A stretch of 64,000 bases of DNA from Apricaphanius iberus. Its lineage: Eukaryota; Chordata; Actinopteri; Cyprinodontiformes; Aphaniidae. Where the stretch lies: positions 248,001 to 312,000 of the forward strand of contig JAPXFQ010000362.1 of assembly GCA_028564705.1 (NCBI GenBank), given 5' to 3'. Below the pieces are notes generated by a model. That model ran no database searches. It was given only the letters and a program-made list of their open reading frames with translations, and was not told the DNA's origin. A program made the translations under genes and the position numbers. Below are positions 1 through 11,240 of the stretch, in pieces (positions within the stretch are counted from its first letter, which is position 1; each line of letters begins with the position of its first letter).

Positions 1-470
1 TTGATTCTCGTGGTGTGATTTTTATTCTTATTTTTTTACCGATTGTGTTTTATCTGTTTTTAATCTATATTCTTTTGCATAAGTTTGTGTATTTGTTTAT
101 TTGTAAAACTACTCTAGTTTCTGTTAGCTAGCTAGTTAAGTTAGCTAGTGAGTTAGCTTACCGATCCAGGAGGAAAGTCTCCGTTTCTGCGTGTGTTTGA
201 TGGCGTAGAAATGTTTTATGTGGGTCCATCTAGTGTAGGCTTCACCTAAAACTACTCTAGTTTCTGTTCTTCTGCGGTCACTCCTCTCCTGAGACGGATA
301 ATATCTCTGGAGCTCCTAAGAAGCTGCTGGACTTACCAACTCTCCAATTTTCCCATGTCCAGCCGAGCTGTGCCAACCATATTGTTGGAGACCGCATTCT
401 GTCAACCTGCAATGGTGGCAACTATTGGCTGGTAGATGTAAACATAACATCATTGTTGTGCCCGTTAAAA
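1..470. other. Unassigned left edge with a 21-bp direct repeat
   Basis: No complete reading frame of note. The same 21 bases occur at 105-125 and again at 248-268, 143 bp apart, which suggests a local duplication or a repeat family whose rest lies outside the window. The stretch also holds GCTAGCTAG-type short palindromic runs near 128-155. A splice-bounded open block on the minus strand inside this stretch is listed separately. The identity of the region is unknown. Confidence 0.4.
337..406 (-). other. Candidate internal exon (70 nt), minus strand
   Basis: Read on the minus strand, the block is preceded by an acceptor-like CCACCATTGCAG and followed by a strong donor GTAAGTCC (complement of 331-336). 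It is open in one frame throughout, with peptide character DRMRSPTIWLAQLGW. The same frame runs on past the donor for about 20 codons before a stop, so splicing is not needed to explain openness. The pyrimidine tract is weak and I do not recognise the peptide. It could equally be part of an unknown repeat. Seen: splice-like signals and an open frame. Inferred: exon status. Confidence 0.18.
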
Positions 471-1087
471 TTTACATTTTGTTATATTTTAATTTAAACA
501 TAATTTTTAAGAATTTCTTTTACTTTCATTCTGCACCCCTCTAAAACTCATTGGAATTGTTTTTCTTTTTTTTTCTTTTAATGTAGCAGCTTTTAACTCT
601 CATTATTTGCTGATCACCTATTAATCTAAACTTCTCCTGAAGGACTTAAAGTGGCTCCAAACTTGTCTGATTGAGGAAATAAACATAATGCATGCTAGAA
701 ATAAGGTCCAGGTTGCAAAACACAGTACTTCCCTTTTAAGGGAGGCTACGACTGGGCAAAATGGATAAAAGAATAAAAGAATAAAATCTTAAAGTCATGT
801 CACCCCGGTTGGTGCCCTGTTTAAATAAATTATAAAAGGAATAATAAATTAATAATTCATGAATGATTAATTGAATCTTCACAATATAACCAGATAGACA
901 ATAAAAAAAAATTGAATTCCCCTACACCTTCTTGATGACCCAAATTTAAAGTCTAGATAAATAAATGCTGTCAAACATGCTAAGACAAGGTGGAAAACCT
1001 TGTAGTGATTTGGTGAATTTGTTCTATTTGTTATGCTTTAAGAGGTTCTCCATCAGCTGTTTAGATACTGAGAAGGTTTTTACTCAC
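471..1087. other. AT-rich non-coding stretch, nothing recognised
   Basis: Runs of A and T and short low-complexity segments (for example around 775-870 and 900-915). No domain, RNA gene or repeat boundary that I can name. Confidence 0.5.
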
Positions 1088-1138
1088 CGGGCTGACTGCT
1101 CAGGTGTGAGGACGTGGCGGCATCACTGGAACAGAACC
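1088..1138 (-). other. Candidate internal microexon (51 nt), minus strand
   Basis: On the minus strand the sequence reads TTTGTTTTTTACCTGCAG, a good pyrimidine tract and acceptor, then 51 bases, then CCCG followed by GTGAGTAAA, a strong donor. Two frames contain stops. The third is open and is serine-rich (FCSSDAATSSHLSSQP), with two bases completing a codon at the left and one base left over at the right. No family is recognised. Its strand agrees with the candidate promoter and first exon near 60.2 kb, but the phase does not fit a direct join to the open frame there, so either other exons lie between or one of the two is wrong. Confidence 0.25.
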
Positions 1139-4100
1139 CTGCAGGTAAAAAACAAACCGCCATGATTGGTTACTCAAAAACTAGTGTCACATTAAACCTC
1201 AATAACGTGTCTTTGGTTTTATGGTTTAAAGTGTTGAAAAACTCTGAGAGTTCAAATCATTGTTGGAAAAGCAAAGAAAGCAGCGGCATCCAGTTCCTCT
1301 CTCTGCTCCCACTAACCAAACTGGGAGGGAACCATTTGTCTGTGAGTGTGTTGTTCTTCAGCTGTTTGACACCGAGAACGGAGCAGACTGAAGGACGGCA
1401 GCGGGGATCCGACAGAGACGACGGGAATCCATGGAGCCTCCGGATCGGCCGCTATGCTCCTGATCCGCCGCGCTGCATTCCTCAGAGGCTTTGGGAGGGT
1501 CGGCTCGAGTTATTGTGGCCGAGCAGACGGATAACCGGCACTGAAAGGTGCGAGTGTGGGCACACGTTCGCCCTCTGACCTTTTCCAGATGTCAGATGTC
1601 CCTGTGAGTGTGTGTGAGAGAGCTATAATGAGATATGAGGGGGAACAGGAGGCCTGCTGTCTGTCTCTGACCAGAAACGCACAGAGCCACGACCCTGACC
1701 CACACATTCTTTCTTCCTGGCTGCTAATGTGGTAAATCAACCTGAATAACGTCTATCTGATGCAAGAAAACATTTATTCAAAGTCTGAAACGGTTTGAAT
1801 GAGAAGAAAGTGCAGCACATGTTTAATAATTAATAGTCCAGAGAAAGTTTACGTCACATTTAAGCTTCTTAGACATCCCAAACAATCCAGGATCACCAGA
1901 TGTTCAACAAGAAGACCATTAACCAAGATTTTAGGTCAGGATGATAAAAAGAAGAATACATTCAGAACCTGGGAGCAGAAACGACGGTTAGAAGAAGGAC
2001 ATCTATAGGAATAATAAATAGATTTATAATAATTCAAGCCAGATGTTTTGTCGCATTAATCTTAGAATCCTGAAGTTTAATGAAGAGGAAAACATCTGAG
2101 ACTTCAGCTCCACCAGAAGGAGGGACGTTGGACCCATCAGCATATTTGACCAGGCTGATAGAATGACAGAGAGAGCAACTTTTTACTGGTGAAATCACAG
2201 AAAAACACGTTAAACCCAGTCAGAGAATCAGAATGGGTCAGAATCGGAGCAGAGCTGGGATGATGTGTGAGGATTCTGAGGAGACGGATGAGAATCTGCA
2301 GGACTTGGAGGAAAAGATGGAGGCTGGAATGTTTTAGCAGTTTTAGTTTTACTCTAAAGACATCCTTCTTTTTCAAATATGATCAATCTTGTGTTATCTT
2401 CTGGATAAAAAAATGTAATACTTTCTTTTAGCATCAACTTTATTCCCCGAAGTCCGTCTGACTGAGAGTCAAGGTCTCATCTATCTTCAATACAGCCGCC
2501 TAAAAGAGGGGTCGCATTAACCGAATATTTTACATATTTCAGCCTATTTTTTTTTTTTAACAACTCGAAATGACAACAAATATATGCAGCTCGACCTATG
2601 CAGCAACCTTTCCTATTCAAAGAGCCACTCTGTCCTCGCTGCTAATTAAATGTCTAGAGCAACAGCAACAAAAAGAAAAATGGATTTCATAAATAGAAAA
2701 TGAAATAAAACAGAATAATAAAGCATTTCTTCAGCCGTAGCCACCTTTAATAAAACATCCTCCGTCAGGATTTCCTCCCACTAATCAGAAACAAACTGAA
2801 GTTCAGTTAATTTGATTGTTTTTCAGTGTCAGGATGAAATAAATCGGTCTGCTCTATTTAATTTTTGAATAATGAGATATATTAACCTGATTTTTTCTGA
2901 CTCGGTCATAATTCAGTTGGACAATGAGTTAACTTAGCAGCTATCGGAGAAAATAGTTAAAATCAATATACCACAGCATGTTTTTATGGAGAAAGTTGTA
3001 TCTGACTTCACCTGCTGCTCCCAACAGAAGGAACCTAGCAGTAACTCCTCACAGAATAACAAATATTTATCTGACCCAGAGACTTACTGAGATTTAGTCC
3101 AAGCTGTAGAGATGTTGATAAATTATTGATAAATAATGCCGCCCTTTGAGGAGCCATGAAGCTGCGTTGGTCGGATGGTAAAATATTTTCTACACATATT
3201 CTGGATGGTTATGATTGGGTTGATGGTTGGGATCCGACAGCAGTCTGCCCTGCTGTCACAACAGCGCCCCCCACAGGTATCCGCTCGCTGTCCGTCAGGT
3301 TAATAACAGATAATAACGGGGTCTATATTAAGTCTTTGACGACGTCTCTCTGGGGTCTAACTCATCTCTTCTCGTTTATCATCAGGATGTAGAATCTGAT
3401 CAAACTTTTCCCCAAATGTTTTCTCTTCTTAGTTTAAAGGATTAATTACGGCAGAGAAGGCAGCTGTGACTTCAGATCATAAAATCATAACGCAGCACGG
3501 AGCATCATTTTGTAGACATTAAATCTCATTCCCAATCTCTCCTCTGACACAATGACTCTGAATAGTTCTGTGAGAAGTTAGTGACTGTGATTAATGGCCG
3601 CCGCTTCCTGCTAAGCTGCTCTGGTCTTTAATGATTCCATGAATCTCATCAGCTTGGTGAAAACCAGCAGGAGGGAAAGCATTCCTAAAACCTCGGAGAA
3701 TGTTTGGAGAACTGCAGGAAGAATGTGACTGAGCAACGAGAACAATAGTCTTTCATTCAGCTGTCAACGAATGAGTGAAACAGAAGACCTCTGACAGGAT
3801 GAATGCACATTATTACCACTACTTCTGTTAACTCATTTAGTTAAAGGAACATGAGAGGATCATGAGGGGAACATGTGGAAAATGAGAGGAACACACTACG
3901 GTACTCCCAGCATTATTAGCTGAACGTTGCGTTAGCCCGGTCCGTGTCACGTTACCAATGGTGGTACGCTGTTTAGTGTTGAAGACGTGGGACAGATACT
4001 GGAACAAATGGCTACGTCCCAGAGCAGCGAGTTAAAAACAACAAACGTGTATTTACTTATAACCTGCTGAGATCAAAATTAGTTCCAATTCAACCTTTCT

Positions 4101-6079
4101 TCCAACATGAAATGGACATCAGACTGTTGTGTGATTAATTCACTGTAAAATTCTAACAAATTGCACCTTAAAATCTCTGAGGTCTTTTCTTTTAGCAGAT
4201 GATCTGGTTCATTTGACATCGTCCGGCTAAGACCCTCAGCCTGCACCAGAACCAGAATCACTGCTCCATCTCTCATCTAGGGTGAGAGATACGGATCGGA
4301 ACTGAAAGAATGAGATCCTGGGTAAAAGCAACTAGAATGAGCTTCCTCTGTAGGCTGGACGGTCTCTGCTGTGGAGGAGTGAGGAGTTCAGAGCAGGACA
4401 TCTTCTGGATTCCTCAATGTGCCACTAGGCAGAAATCAAAGGAAGACCAAGAACTTTCTGCTAGGATTAAATCTCTTTTTGACGCGAGCGCAGCAGACAG
4501 GGATATCCTCTTGGATCCGTTATTCTCCCGGCCCACAGCGAAGAACGTTGGTTGGACAGATTCCTTCTCTGAGCATCCGTACGTCTCACTGCATATTTAC
4601 CCATCATGGTTCTGGAGTCGACGCTCCTTCGAGAAGAAAATGGTTCCAGAAAGAAAACCACTTATAGCTCACCTTCTTCTGCATCCATTCATGGTCGTTT
4701 CCTCTACACTCAGAGTTTCCTCAACGTATGGACTGGAAGATGTTTTTATATTTAAACAGAAGCAGATTCATATTTCATGCACTTCCTCCTTTAACCTTTT
4801 TTTTTCTGCCACGTCTCCGCCTCTCATTCCTCTGTTCTCATCTATTTCTGGAAGCACATGACCGTCTCGATTTAGTCTGCATGAAGACAAAGCAGCTCAC
4901 AAACATCCTGGCAGCTCTAGTTACACACCTACACTGATCAAATGGGGTTTTTCACCTGGAATGAAACAAAGATGGTTTTTGAAGCAACATTTTCTCGCAT
5001 CTCATTTGTCAGGATGAACTCCGTGTGTTAGACCTTCTCCAAACTGCTGGTAGAAGAAACTAGCCTCGTAGACACCTTCAGGCTCCTCCCATTTAGTACA
5101 AATAAAAACGACTCTAGACATCTGAAGACGTCAGTGACTGAAAGCAGCTCGTCAGTAAATTTGGACTGTGGATGTTTTATGGAGTCCAAACTGCTGAAAT
5201 TATCCTTGGAAAATGAAAGAAATGTTGCACTAAATGTTTGTTTTTTTCATGCTGAAAAATGTAGCAAACCAGGTAAAAAACAACCAAACAGGTACAGGAA
5301 TTCATGGAGGAGATGATGAAACCATCGGCAGCTATTTTCCAGCCGTACAGCGGATGTATCGACTCCCTGAATGATTTCAAACATGGTTTCTGAACTTCAG
5401 AAGTTGCAGGTAGACATCAGAGAACTCATCTCCAGTCTCACGTTTCCACTTCATCTCTTGTTCTGTAGAGTGATGGGAAGGAGGATTTGGGCTCACCGTC
5501 TCCAGAGGCACGGATTATATATATAAAAAAAAAAAAACAAACAAACAGGAGAGAAGCAGCCGAGCAAAGGCGCAGCACGACGAGATGCTCTATAGCTTCT
5601 AAGTCAGACTGCAGGAAGGCGTTGATGACAGGGTAATAGTTGGGTGCAGAGATACTGCTAAATGAGCGGGTTAGCATTTCCTTCAATCAGGTAGCAGCTC
5701 TGAAGCCATCCTCGGTCTCTGCTGGAGATCAGAGCCTGATGGGAGTCTGGTCCTCAGAGCGAACAGCTGCGAACCAACCGCAGCGTCCGAGGCAGGTCAC
5801 TGCTAAACAGGAAGTTCACCTTCAGAGTCACAGGAAACACTAGACCCGTCTGCACCGCTGGAAACGGTTCCAGAATGATCATCAGCAATAACCGTCAAAC
5901 CAGCAACACATAGAGGTGGCTAGTGACACTCGAGACAGAAAACATAACAGGGAACCTGTGAATAACCAGAGTTAGGGTCCAGGTGCAGGCAGTGCTGCAA
6001 GGCTGGATGGTTCGGCTGGTTGCATTCGTTAACAAAAGGTTTACAATGCATAATCATTATACCAAACGAAAAGGAAATG
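1139..6079. other. Mostly unrecognised non-coding DNA
   Basis: Short ORFs here look like chance. A GC- and CpG-richer patch spans about 1370-1560 and includes a 26-codon frame starting at ATG 1454 (MLLIRRAAFLRGFG...), which ends in TAA at 1532 without an obvious donor. A fragment of a dispersed family with GGGTCGCATTAACCGAATAT sits at about 2503-2530; related copies lie near 10.93 and 38.15 kb. A poly(A) run is at 5525-5538. Nothing else can be named. Confidence 0.45.
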
Positions 6080-6845
6080 ATAATTGTTTGGACATAAAGA
6101 GGAACGATCCAGAGTCAGCACACAGCTTCAGTTCATCCATCTAGAAACTACCAACCAACCAGAAATCTAGGCGTAATAATGGACTCAGGGTCACATAAAG
6201 GCAATAACAAGGTCAGCTTTCTATCACCTGATGAACATTTCTAGGATTAAAGGAATGATGACACAAGGAGACCTAGAAAAACTCATCCATGCATTTATGA
6301 TTACTGTAACAGTATCTTCACAGGTCTACCTAAAAAGTCACTCAGACATCTGCAGCTGATCCAGAACGCTGCTGCTCGTGTTCTCACTAGAACCAGGAAA
6401 GTAGAACACATCATCCCAGTTCTCAAGTCCTTCCTCTGGCTCCCTGTAGCTCAGAGAATAGACTTCTAAAAACATCCCTAGTATTGGAACCAAACATGGA
6501 GAAGCAGCTTTCTGTTTCTATCCCCCATAAATCTGGAACAAACATGCAGACGACCTCAAAGCTGCTGAATCGTTAAACTCTTTTAAATCAAAGATTAAAA
6601 CCTTTCTGTATAGAATTGCCTTTGGATAATGTTTTAATATAATTTTGTGTTCGCTATGCTTGATTCCCAATTGTTGTTTTTACACTTAAGCTTCTCGTGT
6701 TTATTATACATTTACATATATTTTTCTTTATGCTTTTCCTAAATTGCTGTTTTTAATCATATGCTTTGTTTGTTTCTCTACCACCAAATCATGTAAATCA
6801 CCTTGTTGTCATTTTGACCCACAGGGTCAAATAAATCCAGTCCTA
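6080..6845 (+). mobile_element. L2/Maui-type LINE, 3' end with broken ORF2 C-terminus
   Basis: Translated pieces in changing frames give the end of an L2-type reverse transcriptase: RNLGVIMDSGSH near 6165, LEKLIHAFM near 6275, then LQLIQNAAARVLTRTRKVEH and FLWLPVAQRIDF near 6350-6465. This is the conserved region between the RT core and the C-terminus of fish L2 elements. After the stop there is an AT-rich 3' UTR with ATCATGTAAATCACCTTG near 6788 and AATAAA-like signals near 6830. The 5' part is missing, as is usual for truncated LINE inserts, and frameshifts make it dead. The central part is nearly identical to the copy at 43.9-44.2 kb, so the two belong to one subfamily. Confidence 0.85.
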
Positions 6846-7213
6846 ATCAATCCTAACAAGCAGAGCACTACATCTAAAAATGAAATGAAACAATCCCACT
6901 GTCTCATGACTTCCTACTGCTCCACAAGGAACCGAAATCCCTACTAGTTTGTGCGTAATCAAACAGTGGGGTTATTGTCATGAGGTTTTGGATTCTTGCC
7001 TCGGACAGAAGACTTCTCAGGTTTAGATGTTGATCTGGAGGCTGAAGCTGCGGTCCACTGCCACACTGGAAAACCAAAGTTTTAAAATGAGGAAACATTT
7101 CTTCAATTAAACCAATTAGAAGCCTTAAAGACGCTCTGAACAAGTCATTTCCTGACTCCAGAACTATAAGAGGAAAGCAACAGTATCTGTCAGCATATTT
7201 AGAGCATGTAACA
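6846..7213. other. Unassigned spacer
   Basis: No recognisable gene, domain or repeat between the L2 tail and the hAT MITE. Confidence 0.4.
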
Positions 7214-7426
7214 CAGAGGTTCCCAACGTCGGTCCCTAGGGCCGCTATCCCACAGGCTCTACTTCTTTCCCTGGTTCATTCCACCTGAATCAAATGATGA
7301 TTCGTTAGCAGGCCTCTGCAGCACTTTGCCATGCTGAAGAAGCAGTTGCAACGTTTCAGACAGCTGTGTTGGAGAAGCGACAACTAGAACTTGTAGGACA
7401 CTGAGGACTGAAGCTGGACACCCCTG
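7214..7426. mobile_element. Non-autonomous hAT transposon (MITE), about 213 bp
   Basis: It begins CAGAGGTTCCCAACG and ends GGACACCCCTG, the paired terminal motifs of a very common fish hAT MITE family. The interior has the expected partly self-complementary text, with CCACCTGAATCAAATGATGA on one side and CAGCTGTGTTGGAGAAGCG on the other. The 8 bases flanking each side, ATGTAACA (7206-7213) and ATCTAACC (7427-7434), match at 6 of 8 positions, as expected of an ageing hAT 8-bp target duplication. It carries no coding capacity and would have depended on a hAT transposase in trans. Confidence 0.8.
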
Positions 7427-8589
7427 ATCTAACCAGCCTAACCGGCCAGTCGCACTCCAAAGCCTCAATAACTTTTAAACGTGCGATCAGTGAGCTGCAC
7501 TTGGTGATATATAAAAAAAATAGTGTTACAATCGATAAAAGACTATAGCATACACGGTAAAGTGCCTAAATTATAATTTATTTTCAATGCATGCATATCA
7601 GAACAGTTTAGTATGTCCTTGAACTTACAACAGTTTATAATATTATATATAATGTTCGGTTTAATGCTCAATGTTTTGTGTTTTGGAAAATTGCATCAGA
7701 AAACAGTAACTTTGTTCAGTGGCTCTTTCTTCACTTTCTTCTGCTCTCCCGTTTCTCTTCCTAACTTGAATCTCTATTTATTTTTCCCATTTGTCTTTGC
7801 TTTTACTTTCTCTCTCCTTCCATCACTGAACTCCATATTTCTTTAGAACTAGATTGCTAACAAACACAATGCAAATATCACTCAATCACTTTTCCCCTAT
7901 AGCTATCTCTATCTTTCCTTATCTCTAGCTGTTCTCTCGTCTTTTCTCTCTTTCATCCCTTGGTCTTCTCTCATCATTGGTTTTGTCCTGGTTAGTCTGT
8001 TTGATTCAATGATGTTATAATGGTGAATGAACATATTAAGTAAAGGAAGGCTTTACTTCATGCTTTTATTTTACCCTCAACAATCCTGTTATTGACTCGT
8101 TTTGAATTTGCTTCTATCTATATTCTAATAGACATAATAGTTGTAATTAAAGGGCCTTTTATTAACTATAACACAATGTTGGAATATTTCGTTTTTACCA
8201 GTCCATGTGCCTAAAGATGATACTGGAGCTTCTGCTGGATCTGCAGCTTCTCTCTTTAGGTCATCTCTTCTACCCTCTAAAAACCAAGACATCAGAATTA
8301 AGTTTGCAACCAACTGACGATGAACTCAAACTAAAAATCCTTATGTAAACAACTGGGCCATCAAGTGTTACAAAAGTGTTTACTGTGTAGTCAAACTCTC
8401 GTACAAGCTTAAATAACTGAACATTTTCCACGTTTAATTGGAACACTTCTGCTGCTGCTGATGGCTCTTTCTCTGTAACTCATCTTTGGTTTCTTCTACA
8501 AAATTATTTTATGAAAACTAAGTGTTCAAAAAACATACAGAAAAAAGCCACATCTATAGTTATACAACAATCTAATAATGTTTTTAATC
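7427..8589. other. Unassigned, pyrimidine-rich non-coding DNA
   Basis: About 7730-7850 and 7900-7990 are rich in C and T (repeated TTTCTCTC and CTTTCT), which produces meaningless hydrophobic ORFs. No element boundary recognised. Confidence 0.45.
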
Positions 8590-8870
8590 GTCAAACTTAC
8601 ATGTACATTTTCCTTTTATCCCTAAATTGTTTTTTTAATCAAAGGCTAAATTTTCCACGTTGTCATTAATTGAATCTCATGTTTTAACTGTTTTTTATTT
8701 TACATATATTTCTTCTATGCTTTTCCTAAATTGCAAAAATTTTCTTTTAGTGATTCTCTGTTTTAATTTTCATGCTTCTATCATGTATTTGTTTTCTTTA
8801 CCACCGAATCATGTAAAGCACCTTGAATGGCCTTGTGTTGAAAGAGTGCTATACGAATAAAATTATTTTT
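8590..8870 (+). mobile_element. L2-type LINE 3' UTR tail
   Basis: The AT-rich text near 8690-8740 (TTTACATATATTTCTTCTATGC) is close to the 3' UTR of the L2 copy at 6708-6745. It ends with ATCATGTAAAGCACCTTG and GAGTGCTATACGAATAAAAT, the standard fish L2 3' terminus. No ORF2 part remains; this is a heavily 5'-truncated insert. Confidence 0.7.
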
Positions 8871-9429
8871 GCCTAATAATAAAAGTAATCGGACAATAAA
8901 ACTAAATAAACAAGTTCAACCAGAAGAGAAGCATTCAGCCTTCCTGTCTAAACAACAGTAATTTTTCATTCAGTTCCTTAGTCCAGGTTCTTACTCAGGA
9001 TAATTAGTTTGCTACTAACAGGACAACTAAAGAAAAACATATGTAAGCCACTGTTTGCATTTATGAATCAAATTCTTACCCATGGCCTCTCTCTGGAAAA
9101 AGCCAAAGAGTTGAAACAGTTTCTTTTTCCTTATTTATTTATATTAAGGTTTGGTGCTGTGCAGGTCTCTATGCATGCATTTGTACCAAGCGGCCTCGGT
9201 AGGAGCGGGGCCGCTGTGTCTATGGTAGCGACTGATTACGGCAGCCATAGTATGGCAGGGGGTTGATATACGCCATTGATGCTGATGACGGCACTGAGTT
9301 GCACCAAGTGGTCCAGGGTGTGAACACCAATCCGTAAAAATGACGAACAACCTTCGTATTTTTTGTCAACGATAAAAAAACCTGTCAAATATGGAAAATA
9401 AAAACCGTTTCCTAACAGAAGTTCACAGT
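8871..9429. other. Unassigned spacer
   Basis: No gene recognised. A short GC-rich patch at 9185-9260 gives overlapping chance ORFs on both strands. Confidence 0.4.
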
Positions 9430-9700
9430 GACATTACCTTGTCAGAAGTAACGCTAAGATCAATAAAACTACAACGCAGACCACCCCAGTGTTGAATGAT
9501 TGTTGGAGTGGCATCATCAGGGCCAATCGCTAACACATCAGTTTTTGTTCGCATGTAGCAAACATCACATCTTCTTAACATTAACTTTCCTAAGGAATGA
9601 ACATGGAGGAGGAATAATGTAGGACCCAACACAGAACCCTGGGGTACACCACACACGGGATCTGCGGAATCCAACATAATTCTAAAATTCTTGTCCGCAG
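9430..9700 (-). mobile_element. L2-type LINE reverse transcriptase fragment, antisense
   Basis: The minus-strand translation contains DPVCGVPQGSVLGPTLFLLH, the highly conserved RT block just before the catalytic YADD motif in L2 elements. Downstream residues (LMLRRCDVCYMRTKTDVLAI) sit where the YADD strand should be but the motif is gone. Upstream the frame is open for about 85 more codons, but that text (QSNEEEEDEEPEW and neighbours) does not look like RT. It is an old fragment with no function as an enzyme. Confidence 0.75.
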
Positions 9701-10583
9701 ACACTTTGTTTTCAGCGAAGCAGTTTCCGGTTTGGGAATGAAGCCATTCTGGTTCTTCATCTTCCTCCTCCTCGTTGCTCTGGAACCCGAGGCTTGCAGG
9801 CCTAGAAATATTTTCTCTGCAGCAGAACATCTCAGCTTGAAGCCGTTGAAGATACGGAGTTTGTTCCTTCAGCCATGACGTTCCCAGTAGGAGATTCCCG
9901 ACTGAGATAAAACGTTTTTCACAGCTTCCCTTCCGCCGATCACATGACAACACGAACGTTGCTGAGTAGTTAAGCGGTCTTTGCTATAAAAACCTTTTTA
10001 TTCTGATAACGCGGAGGGAAACAGAACATGTACATGACCTGGTGGTAAAGAAATTGTGTTACTTTGAAACTGTGTGAGCAATCTGTCAGAAAACAACCTC
10101 TGATAGATAAACTGCAGCATCTGTAGGACGGAGGCGAGGAGAAACGAGGGTCAAAGGTTCAGCAGGGATCGAAGGATCCAGATATTAAACATGAGCCTTA
10201 ATGGAGCTACGAGTCGAGCTGGAGGACGACTTTCCTGATACTCAACTGAACTGAGGTGTTAAATTACCTCCATCAGCACCAACATCCTCCTGTCAATTCC
10301 CATCATGCACCTTGGTGCCCTCCTCTCGAATCTGGAGCTTTATCCGTCACCACTTTCACTCTGTAACCCGACCCTGACGTCCGTAATGATCCGCCGGGTC
10401 ACATGATGCCTCCATCCCTCTGTCTCTATACAGTAATGACCCTGAGAATATGAGACCCCCCCCAGGAGTGAGAGACACGAGGAGAGAGGCTGAGATGGAC
10501 GCAAGGGACGTCTCGATCGATAGCTTTTAACAGGAAGGCGCGCCCTCACACACACCGCTACACTAACATCCCTCCAGTAAGGA
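9701..10583. other. Unassigned non-coding DNA
   Basis: The open minus-strand frame entering from the L2 fragment ends at 9953. Beyond that only short chance ORFs are present. Confidence 0.4.
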
Positions 10584-10622
10584 GCACACACACACACATA
10601 CACACACACCCACCCACACACA
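10584..10622. repeat. (CA)n microsatellite, imperfect
   Basis: Alternating CA interrupted by ATA and CCA. It is responsible for the low-complexity minus-strand ORF here (MCGWVCVYVCVC). Confidence 0.9.
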
Positions 10623-10928
10623 CCACGACGCCATTACAGACGGACTTAAGAGCAGAAAGTCCGTTTGGATGCATCAACGTTCAGGGGAAACCATCACCAA
10701 CCACCATTAACTGTAGTCATGAAGGATCCATTAAATATCAGGTTTTATTGGATTTCTGCAAGTAGCGCATATACAATAATAATCAAACCCAACAGAGAGG
10801 GAGCAGAAGAATATCCACAGGAACGATCCATCAGCAGGACAAAAAGATCCGCACCCAATGCAGATGCATGATTTGATCTTCAAACAGGGTTTTTTTTATT
10901 TCATTTTTCCTCTCTTCACTCAGTTCTA

Positions 10929-11180
10929 TCCTGGGGTCGCGTTAACCGAATATTTTCCATCTATTACTGTTTTATTATGGTGAGGGAAAAAATCTAAAGG
11001 CCGTATTCACACCTCTGACCATTTAGTGCAGAGCAGCAAACAGTAGAGGGAAGTAAATTCATCAATATAAAAAAAAAAAAAAAAGAAGAAGATTCCCATG
11101 AGATCATCTGAGCATTTTCTCAGATCTGGAAGCTGACTGCGCCCCCTGTCATGCAAACCACTGCAGGATAAGATCCGGAT
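10929..11180. repeat. Dispersed repeat family 'GGGTCGCGTTAACCG'
   Basis: Starts near CTGGGGTCGCGTTAACCG and runs through TTATGGTGAGGGAAAAA, AAAGGCCGTATTCACA, CCCATGAGATCATCTGAG and CTGGAAGCTGACTGCGCC. The same order of blocks is present at about 38150-38375 (GCGTTAATCGAATATG, AATGGTGATGGAAAAATC, GAAGGCCATCCGTTATT, CATGAGAGCATCTGAG, GAAGCTGACATTGCC), and the first block alone at about 2503-2530. The collinear order over more than 200 bp shows a real interspersed family, probably a non-autonomous DNA transposon, but I cannot name it. Confidence 0.65.
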
Positions 11181-11240
11181 CAGAAAAACGCCTTTTCAGT
11201 ACCAACAGAAAATAAACCCACAATATCCATGTTTTTTTTG

